A DNA stretch of 64,000 nt from JACCZX01 sp963801035 (GTDB lineage: Bacteria; Pseudomonadota; Gammaproteobacteria; Burkholderiales; Burkholderiaceae_F). Location of the stretch: contig CAWDDF010000004.1 in assembly GCA_963801035.1 (NCBI GenBank), forward strand, positions 124,001 to 188,000, written 5' to 3'. The notes beneath the pieces were generated by a model. That model saw nothing but the letters and a program-made list of their open reading frames with translations. It made no database searches and was not told the origin of the DNA. A program made the translations under genes and the position numbers. This document shows positions 55,237-62,600 of the stretch, piece after piece; position 1 is the first letter of the stretch; every line of letters starts with the position of its first letter.

Positions 55237-55752
55237 ATGGCAACGCAACGCAAACCTCGCATCATCGTCAAGAATTCTCGCATCCACGGACGCGGCGTTT
55301 ACGCAGCACGGCGTCTAAAAGCCGGTGAAAACATCATCGAATACAGGGGCGAGCGGATTCCATGGAAAGAGGCTGACAGACGTCCGCCGTCGAATCCCGA
55401 GGACCCGTTTCACACGTTCTTCTTTTCACTCGACGATCAGAAGACAGTGATCGATGCCGGGGTCGGCGGCAATGCAGCGCGCTGGATCAACCATTCGTGC
55501 GACCCGAATTGTGAGACCGAGGAAACGGATGACGGCCGGGTGTTTATCCAGGCGATCCGCGATATACGGCCGGGTGAAGAGCTTAACTACGACTACAGCC
55601 TGACGATCGAAGAGCGTCTGACGCCAACGCTCAGAAAGAATTACGAATGCCGGTGCGGGTCCAAGAATTGCCGTGGCACGATGCTCGGCCTGAGCAAGCG
55701 GCAAATGCCCAAAACCGCGAAATCGCGCAAGTCGGGACGTAAACCAGGTTGA
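55237..55752 (+). CDS. SET-domain protein lysine methyltransferase
   Basis: Protein of 171 residues made almost entirely of a SET domain with a post-SET motif. The SAM/substrate motifs are RGVYAARRLKAGENIIEYRGE, RWINHSCDPNCE (NHSCDPN core) and GEELNYDYS. The post-SET zinc motif is CRCGSKNCRG. All catalytic motifs are intact, so it should methylate lysine using S-adenosylmethionine; the target in bacteria is unknown. The ATG lies 6 bp after the repaired stop of the upstream spermidine-synthase-like gene, suggesting a shared transcript. A basic tail (RKSGRKPG) may bind nucleic acid. Confidence 0.9.
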   Translation: MATQRKPRIIVKNSRIHGRGVYAARRLKAGENIIEYRGERIPWKEADRRPPSNPEDPFHTFFFSLDDQKTVIDAGVGGNAARWINHSCDPNCETEETDDGRVFIQAIRDIRPGEELNYDYSLTIEERLTPTLRKNYECRCGSKNCRGTMLGLSKRQMPKTAKSRKSGRKPG

Positions 55753-55830
55753 GGTCCTGCGCATTGAGGGTTTGCTCATCCACACGTTCGATAGCGAGAA
55801 CTCTCGCTCACGCCTAACGTCCAAGACGCT

Positions 55831-56724
55831 GTGAAAAAATTCTTGACCCGTCCACTGACTTTGCTGATGAGCGCACTGACCGTAGGCGCTGGCGCGGCAG
55901 GTTGCGCGTCACTCGACGAGTGGCAGCGGCAGGCCATTTTCGATCCGAGAAACGGCAGCCAGCGATGGTTCTCCGAGCCGCTGCCCGGTACCGAGCAATT
56001 CGACGTCACGCTTGCGAACGGCCATACGCTCAATTTCTGGTACGTGCCGCAAGAAGATCCGAAGGGCGCGCCAACGGTGCTCTATCTGCACGGCGCGCGC
56101 TGGAATCTAAACGGCAGCGTATTCAGGATGTCACGTTGGGTGGACCTCGGTTTTAATGTGCTCGCGGTCGATTACCGCGGCTTCGGCAAGAGCACCGAGC
56201 TCCTTCCTTCGGAAGAAACCGCCTATGCCGACGCGCGCGTCGCCCTTGACGAGTTGAAGCGCCGCGAGCCCGATCCAGCACGCCGATTCATCTACGGTCA
56301 CAGTCTGGGAGGCGCATTGGCAATCGACCTTGCGGCCGGGCCGCTAAAGAAAGCGGAAAACGAAGTCGGCGGCATCATCATCGAATCCACCTTTACGTCG
56401 ATTCCCGCGGTCGTACGTGCGATGAAATATGGCTGGGTACCGGGTATCGGACTCGCGGTCACTCAGCCGTTTGACTCAGCGACCAAGATCAGCAAAGTCC
56501 AAACCCCGTTGTTGATCATTCATGGCACTGCTGATGGCGTCGTCCCGCATGCAATGGCCGACGAGCTGTTTGCGGCAGCGGCCAGCAAAGTGAAAAAGGT
56601 CGTCAAGATTGACGGTGGAACGCACTCTGGCGCAAGTCGTACCGGCGGCGCCGCCTACCGCGACGCGGTGCTTGAATTCGTGCGCCGAAGCTCGCAGCAA
56701 AGCGCGGCTTCCATTAAAGGATAA
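55831..56724 (+). CDS. lipoprotein alpha/beta hydrolase
   Basis: Envelope-anchored hydrolase of 297 residues. The lipobox is GAAGC (Cys about 26). The fold shows the oxyanion block VLYLHGARWNLNGS, the nucleophile elbow YGHSLGGALA (Ser about 156), Asp in HGTADGVVPH, and His in GGTHSGAS. It belongs to the BAAT/FrsA-like or YqiA-like serine hydrolases; the ester or peptide substrate is unknown. GTG at 55831 is used as start since it gives a proper signal peptide. It is convergent with the XRE regulator, 16 bp apart. Confidence 0.86.
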   Translation: MKKFLTRPLTLLMSALTVGAGAAGCASLDEWQRQAIFDPRNGSQRWFSEPLPGTEQFDVTLANGHTLNFWYVPQEDPKGAPTVLYLHGARWNLNGSVFRMSRWVDLGFNVLAVDYRGFGKSTELLPSEETAYADARVALDELKRREPDPARRFIYGHSLGGALAIDLAAGPLKKAENEVGGIIIESTFTSIPAVVRAMKYGWVPGIGLAVTQPFDSATKISKVQTPLLIIHGTADGVVPHAMADELFAAAASKVKKVVKIDGGTHSGASRTGGAAYRDAVLEFVRRSSQQSAASIKG

Positions 56725-56740
56725 CGGCCGCGCCGAATTG

Positions 56741-57484
56741 CTAGTGCCTGCGCGGTCGCTCTTTCAGGTTTGTGATCTGGCCGATTTTCCACGGCCGCAT
56801 GCCGAGCACGATGCCGATCGACTGCCGCTGATCGGGCGGCAGCGTGCTATCGAGTTCGGCCAGTTCGTTGAACTCCGCCGCCAAGCGGTCCAGCTTGCGG
56901 TGAATGACCGCGAATGACGCGGGCGAAATATCGCGGAACTCAAAACGAAAGTTGCCGCCGTGGCGATCGAACTCAACCGCCAGAAATTCGGCCATCGTCC
57001 GTTGACCGTGCTTGGCGCGGATCGCACCGCTCGGCCGCAGGCGTAGGTGTCGGCCCACGCGAATCTTTACCTTGTTCGACGGTAAAAGCTCGATCAACTG
57101 CAATCGATCGAGTTTCACCAGCAGCTTTGTCAGCTCGGGTTCGGTCAGCTCGTAGCGAGCCAGAATCTGCGCTGGTTGCCAGTCATTGAACAGCAGATAG
57201 AACACCCCCATCAGGCGCGGCTCCGCAGCCAGCGCGTGCTCCTGCGTCTCGGTCATCTCCTCCGGCGCGTCACCGGCGCCACGCGCGAGCTTTGCCAATT
57301 CAAAAAAGTCGAGATCGAGCGCCGACAACACCTGCTCGAGCCGATTCAACGTAAATGTGCGCTGCGAAAAAAGCCGCTTGACGCTGGCCTCGGACATCCC
57401 GATGCGGCGCGCCAGCTCGGCATAAGTCATGTGCCTGCTCTTCAGCACGCGCTTCAGCGAATCGATCAGCTGCTCGGTACTCAT
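56741..57484 (-). CDS. XRE-family transcriptional regulator
   Basis: Regulator of 247 residues. The N-terminal helix-turn-helix (about 5-62) reads LKSRHMTYAELARRIGMSEASVKRLF, typical of Cro/C1-type proteins. The rest (about 90-240) is an all-alpha domain that reads as a ligand or partner module, with a possible second winged-helix (LTEPELTKLLVKLDRLQLIELL). The effector and targets are unknown. It is divergent from the CarF-like gene with a 123-bp gap, so it may control that gene (inference). Confidence 0.84.
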   Translation of the reverse strand: MSTEQLIDSLKRVLKSRHMTYAELARRIGMSEASVKRLFSQRTFTLNRLEQVLSALDLDFFELAKLARGAGDAPEEMTETQEHALAAEPRLMGVFYLLFNDWQPAQILARYELTEPELTKLLVKLDRLQLIELLPSNKVKIRVGRHLRLRPSGAIRAKHGQRTMAEFLAVEFDRHGGNFRFEFRDISPASFAVIHRKLDRLAAEFNELAELDSTLPPDQRQSIGIVLGMRPWKIGQITNLKERPRRH

Positions 57485-57607
57485 TCGTGCGCCCGGATAC
57501 TGCCCGCGGTATCGATACTCGATACGTTATCACCGAAGTGCGTGGCGGTGACTGCTCGTCGTTGATTCTGTGCATGCCGCGATGTCGCGGTATGCCCTAG
57601 AGGATGT

Positions 57608-58177
57608 ATGAGTAGCTTGATCATGCAAGCAGGCGTGACTGTTTTGCTGGCTGACTTTGTGTCCGGCGTCGTGCACTGGGTTGAAGATGCGTACGCGCGC
57701 CCCGGAGCGCCGCTGATCGGCTCATTGGCAGAGAACAACCTGCGCCATCACTGGCGGCCGCGCGAGTTTCTGCGCAAGAACTGGCTCGCGAGCTCATGGG
57801 ATCTGTTGCTTGCCGGCGCAATACTGGTCGCGTCTGCGCTTTACACGGGTTGGCTAAGCTGGCACGTGGTGCTGTTCGCGCTGCTGGTAATTAACGCGAA
57901 CCAGATACACAAGTGGGCGCACATGCACAGCGCCGAGGTGCCGACCACGGTGCGTTGGCTGCAAAAGCTGCACGTTCTCCAGACGCCGCGTCACCACGGC
58001 AAGCATCACGCCGGCTCGCGCACGACCCACTATTGCGTGATCACCAACTTCCTGAACCCACTGCTGGAGGAGGTGATGTTCTGGTCGCGCGTCGAACGTG
58101 TGATTGAACGCCTGACCGGCGTCAAGCGCCGCAGTGAAGCCGAGGAGTTGAAGCTGCTCGGCCTGTCAGCGGCTTGA
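57608..58177 (+). CDS. CarF/PEDS1 (TMEM189)-type lipid desaturase
   Basis: Membrane protein of 189 residues of the lipid desaturase domain family (Kua/TMEM189/CarF). Known members in animals and Myxococcus introduce the vinyl-ether double bond that turns alkyl-ether lipids into plasmalogens. The family histidine clusters are all present: HWVED (23), RHHWRP (47-48), NQIHKWAH (101, 105) and RHHGKHH (129-134). The next blocks, YCVITNFLNP and RLTG, also match PEDS1. Three hydrophobic segments lie between clusters. I infer di-iron oxygenase chemistry on a membrane lipid. Ether-lipid synthesis genes are not in the window, so the exact substrate is open. It is convergent with the CusF-like gene, 10 bp apart. 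Confidence 0.88.
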   Translation: MSSLIMQAGVTVLLADFVSGVVHWVEDAYARPGAPLIGSLAENNLRHHWRPREFLRKNWLASSWDLLLAGAILVASALYTGWLSWHVVLFALLVINANQIHKWAHMHSAEVPTTVRWLQKLHVLQTPRHHGKHHAGSRTTHYCVITNFLNPLLEEVMFWSRVERVIERLTGVKRRSEAEELKLLGLSAA

Positions 58178-58187
58178 TCACGTCACG

Positions 58188-58421
58188 TCACTCAGCTTGT
58201 CGCGCCGGGCGAAAGCTCGGCGCGGTCATGGCCGGCATTTGCACATTCCTGATTTCGGCATGGCGCAGCGTGATGTTGCGTGCCTTCGTGTCTACCATTT
58301 CGACAACACCTTCAACCAGATCGGTCGTGTGATGACTGCTGGTGTGCGAATTTGTTTGCGCGAACGAAAAGCTGCTCAAACAAAGTGCCGCTACCGCCAG
58401 AGTTTTTGCGCCGCTAGCCAT
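58188..58421 (-). CDS. small secreted CusF-like copper-binding protein, C-terminally shortened
   Basis: Exported protein of 77 residues with a signal peptide (MASGAKTLAVAALCLSSFSF). The mature part follows the CusF/CopK-type metallochaperone pattern: VEGVVEMVDTKARNITLRHAEI and the metal site MPAMT. The usual closing strands (..F.V.D...L..L..GDKV) are missing. In the next frame the bases still read AFARRDKLSDVT before a stop, so a small indel near 58225 probably cut the end. AAGGA lies upstream of ATG 58421, supporting this start over ATG 58526. It follows the ceramidase-like gene by 8 bp. Confidence 0.62.
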   Translation of the reverse strand: MASGAKTLAVAALCLSSFSFAQTNSHTSSHHTTDLVEGVVEMVDTKARNITLRHAEIRNVQMPAMTAPSFRPARQAE

Positions 58422-58429
58422 CACCGTCC

Positions 58430-59239
58430 TTAATGCACGGCCAGTCGCCTGGTACGCAGCATTGATAAGACCACCGCGATCGCAGCGCAGGCAAACAGAT
58501 GCTTCAGTGTATGGCCGCTGATCCAACCTCCGAGCAGCCCGTACACCTGATGGTCGAGGCGCTCGAAGATCACAGCAATCAGATAAAGACCCGTAGCCGC
58601 ATAGATTCGCTTGCTATGTGTGTACAACGGTTTGATCCAGGCCGTAGCTATTAGCGCCGCAGTGATGAAACTCACTTGCATCACCAGGTACGGCACAAGA
58701 TTTCCGGAGGCGTGCCAATAAAGCACGGTACCGGCACCAACAGCCGCGAACGCAAACAGCCACTGCAAAACTCGCTGCGGCGCGCGATCTATCAACGTGC
58801 CGGCCACCAGGCCCGCGAAACCGAGCGCCATTGGGATACGGTCCCATACGAGCGTCGCATCACTTGGTTCGGCGTGATACCAAGCCGAGCCGAGCGCCGT
58901 CAAGAAAATGCCGAAGAACAGCAACGCATAAGGCCACGCCGAGCGCTGATCGGCAAACGCATTGCGATTACTCGATTTCCAACCGTGCAACGTGTAGAGG
59001 ATTCCGATCACCCCAACGACTAGAAACGGCAGATTCGAAAGCACATCCGCTGCATGCGACAACCCAAGCCATGCGCGCTGATCTGCATAGTCGTGATACG
59101 ACTGCGGCTGAGCGAAGGACGGCAGCAACCACCCGGCGAGCCAGGGCGCTATCAGAGAGCCGAGCGCGAGCACATTAATGCGCGCAGTTGATGATCCTTC
59201 AGCGTTGCGGGATGAAGCGGTGGATGTCGAGGTGTTCAT
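58430..59239 (-). CDS. ceramidase-like seven-helix membrane hydrolase (CREST superfamily)
   Basis: Integral membrane protein of 269 residues with about seven helices. It fits the alkaline ceramidase/CREST superfamily, which hydrolyses lipid amides with a zinc ion in the membrane. The key pattern is present: GSAWYHAEP (zinc His), WDRIPM (Asp) and GHTLKH (HxxxH near the C-terminus). The conserved block YHDYADQRAWLGLSHAADVLSNLPFL is also typical. Most bacterial members are uncharacterised, so ceramide is not proven as the substrate. The gene is cotranscribed with the CusF-like gene and convergent with the lipid desaturase, so two putative lipid-active membrane enzymes lie side by side. Confidence 0.8.
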   Translation of the reverse strand: MNTSTSTASSRNAEGSSTARINVLALGSLIAPWLAGWLLPSFAQPQSYHDYADQRAWLGLSHAADVLSNLPFLVVGVIGILYTLHGWKSSNRNAFADQRSAWPYALLFFGIFLTALGSAWYHAEPSDATLVWDRIPMALGFAGLVAGTLIDRAPQRVLQWLFAFAAVGAGTVLYWHASGNLVPYLVMQVSFITAALIATAWIKPLYTHSKRIYAATGLYLIAVIFERLDHQVYGLLGGWISGHTLKHLFACAAIAVVLSMLRTRRLAVH

Positions 59240-59336
59240 GGCTGTCTTCGTTCAAGAGCGGCTCACGCTACTTCGACTTCCTTTCGATGAGCGATGCAAT
59301 GCGCAAAGTCTTGCATTGCGAGACCTTTGGTCCGGC

Positions 59337-59675
59337 CTAGCGCTGCGTGTCGGTCAACAACTGGTCGAGCCGCCAACGCACCGCGCGTACTGCGAGTTCA
59401 CGCGCGATCCATAAAAAAAACAGCAGCGCTGCAATAAAGCCGGTCCACTTCGGCAGCCCGACAGCATCAGCCAGCTGAGCGGACGCGATCGCGACAAGCC
59501 AGAAAATGAAGGCATTGCGCAGCCCGTGCTGGCGCTTGGGTTCATAGATCGTCAGTTCGTCGACCAACGCTGCCTGTTGGTCCGGATCGACACCGCGCGA
59601 GGCGACTTCCTCGATGATCCACGCGCGCGATACCAGCCAGACGCCCGTCGGTGTGATCCGGTCAGGCCACGCCAT
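59337..59675 (-). CDS. hypothetical membrane protein
   Basis: Protein of 112 residues with two adjacent hydrophobic segments (about 54-72 and 76-92) behind a soluble N-terminal region. I do not recognise a family. Its ATG lies 5 bp downstream of the glutamate dehydrogenase stop on the same strand, so it may be read from the same message. The open frame has normal codon use for the window. Confidence 0.6.
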   Translation of the reverse strand: MAWPDRITPTGVWLVSRAWIIEEVASRGVDPDQQAALVDELTIYEPKRQHGLRNAFIFWLVAIASAQLADAVGLPKWTGFIAALLFFLWIARELAVRAVRWRLDQLLTDTQR

Positions 59676-59679
59676 CTAC

Positions 59680-62600
59680 TCAAGCGAGATGCCTTAACTC
59701 GCGTAACGCGACCGACAACATCGCCAGATCCGGTGACTTCGTATCAGCCAGTTCGCTCAGCATTCGCTGAGCTCGCTCGACGGCGGGGCGCTGTGCTACT
59801 TCCCATACGCTTTGCCCACCTGCCTGCAAGGCATCGGCGGTGAGCTCGCGTTGCAAAGCCGCCAGGTCATCACCCAACGCATTTTTAGCCATGCCCTGCC
59901 AGTAACCGTCGGACAGCAGCGCTGAAACCTGCGCACGAAGCCGCGCAAGTCCCAGCAGCTCTCCAATCGAAAAGTACGTATTGGCGACAACGTTCAGCGG
60001 CTGCTTCGATGACTCGGCAACCTCGGCGATATCGAGCGCTGCGAACGACGTGTCAGAGGCTGCCACCTCCTGTGCGAGCGGCGGCGGAACACCTTTGGCG
60101 ACCAATTCCTGGTTCAGTTGCGCAATCGGCACACGCCACGGCGTGTTCGGCGGAGTCGCAGCGATGAACTGCAGCAGCGCAGCTGCGGCCGACGCAAATC
60201 GCTCGATCGTTGCCGCCATCGGCTCGGCGAGTCGGCGCGAACGCAGGAACCAGGTCGTCGCACGTACGGTGCGGCGCCCGAGCGCGATCAGCATTTGCGA
60301 TTGCAGTTCGTCGGGCACGACGTTGTCGAGCGCCTCGATCGCTTGCCAGACAGGCACGAGTCCAAATACTTCGCGCGTCAGCAGATAGGCCCGCACGATC
60401 TGTGATGGCGTCGAGCCAGTCGTCTCCATGAGCCGGTGCACGAACGTCGAGCCGACCCGGTTGACCATGCTGTTCAGCACATGTGTCGCGACGATTTCGC
60501 GCTTCAGCGGATGACGCTCGATATATCTACCGAACTTTTCCTTCAGCACCGATGGGAAATAGCGCGCGAGCGCAGTGCCGACCCACGGATCCTCTGGAAG
60601 GTCGGACGCGAGCAGCTCGTCGGATAGCCACATCTTCGAGTACGCAAGCAGCACGGCGCGCTCCGGACTTGTGAGCGGAATGCCTTTAAGACGGCGCTCG
60701 GCAATGTCTTCGTCACTCGGCAGAAACTCGATCGCGCGATTGAGCCGCCCCTGCTTTTCGAGAAAGCGGATGAATCGCTGCTGCTGATCGAGCAGCCGCG
60801 TCCCCATGCGGCCGGAGACTGACAACGACTGTCCCTGAAAGTAGTTGTCGCGCAGAACGAGCGCAGCAACATCGTCGGTCATGCTGACCAACTGTGCGTT
60901 GCGCTGCTTCTCCGTCAGCTCGCCGTCAGCGATCGGCAGCGACAGCAGAATCTTGATGTTGACCTCGTGATCCGACGTGTCGACACCCGCCGAGTTATCG
61001 ATCGCGTCTGTATAAAGCTTGACGCCATGCAGCGCGGCCTCCACCCGACCGAGCTGCGTGAATCCGAGGTTGCCGCCTTCGCCGACGACTTTGCAGCGCA
61101 GCTCTGCGCCGTTAATGCGCAGCACATCGTTGGCGCGATCGCCAACGTCCGCGTGCGATTCAATGCTCGCCTTGACGTAGGTTCCGATGCCGCCGTTGTA
61201 GAGAAGATCAACCGGCGCTTTCAAAATCGCCGAGATCAGCTCCGCCGGCGTCAACTTGCTCGCTGAAATACCGAGCGCTGTCTGCACCTGCGGAGAAATC
61301 GGAATCGATTTTTCCGAGCGTGCCCAGATTCCGCCGCCCGCGGAAATCAACTTCTGGTTGTAGTCGGCCCACGATGACCGCGGCAGTGCATACAAGCGCT
61401 CGCGCTCCGCAAAGCTGGCAGCCACGTCGGGGTCGGGATCGACAAACACGTGTCGATGATCGAACGCCGCAAGCAGGCGAATGTGCCGTGACAGCAGCAT
61501 GCCGTTGCCGAATACATCGCCCGACATGTCGCCGATGCCGACGCACGTGAAGTCGGTCGTCTGCGTGTTGATGCCGAGCTCGCGAAAGTGCCGCTTGACG
61601 CTTTCCCAGGCGCCCCGCGCCGTAATACCCATTTCCTTATGGTCGTAACCCGCGCTGCCGCCGGACGCAAACGCATCACCCAGCCAGAATCCGTATTCGG
61701 CACTGACTCCATTGGCGTAGTCCGAGAAGGTTGCCGTCCCTTTGTCGGCCGCAACCACCAGATAGGGGTCGTCGCCGTCGTGCCGCACGACTTGCGGCGG
61801 CGGCACGATCGCATTGCCGACGCGGTTGTCGGTCAGATCGAGCAGCCCACGCAGATAATCGCGATAACAGTCGACGCCCTCTTTCAAATAAGCGTCGCGA
61901 TCGATCATCGGAGGCGCCTTCTTCAATACGAAGCCGCCCTTGCTGCCGACTGGCACGATGACGGTGTTCTTCACCATCTGCGCCTTCATGAGTCCAAGGA
62001 CCTCGGTGCGAAAGTCCTCGGGTCGATCGGACCAGCGCAGACCGCCGCGCGCGACCTTGCCACCGCGCAGGTGCACGCCTTCGAAGCGTGTCGAGTAAAC
62101 GAAGATCTCGAACAACGGACGCGGCTCGGGCAGCCCCGGTATCTGCGCCGAATCAAACTTGAACGATAAAAATGTGCGGCGCGGCCCCGCCGCACCGCTC
62201 GCGCCGACACCGGTGCGCCAGTAGTTGGTGCGCAACGTGGCACCGATCAGCGACAGATACTGGCGGAGCACTTTGTCTTCGGAAAGACTAGCGACCTTGT
62301 CGAGCGCTTGCTCGATCGCATTGACCTGACTGGCAGCAGCCACTTTGTCGGCACGCTCCGGATCGAAGCGCAACTTGAACAGCCCTACCAGCATGCGCGC
62401 GATACGTGGGTGACTCGCCAGCGTCGTTTCGATAAACGTCTGCGACAACGCGAAACCGGTTTGCCGCATGACCTTTGCATACGCTCGCAGCACCACGATC
62501 TCATCGGCTGAGAGTCCGGCACGCAACACCAGGCGGTTGAAGTCGTCGTTTTCGACTGCGCCTTCAAATACGCGCGCAAATGACTCCTCAAAGAGCGGTG

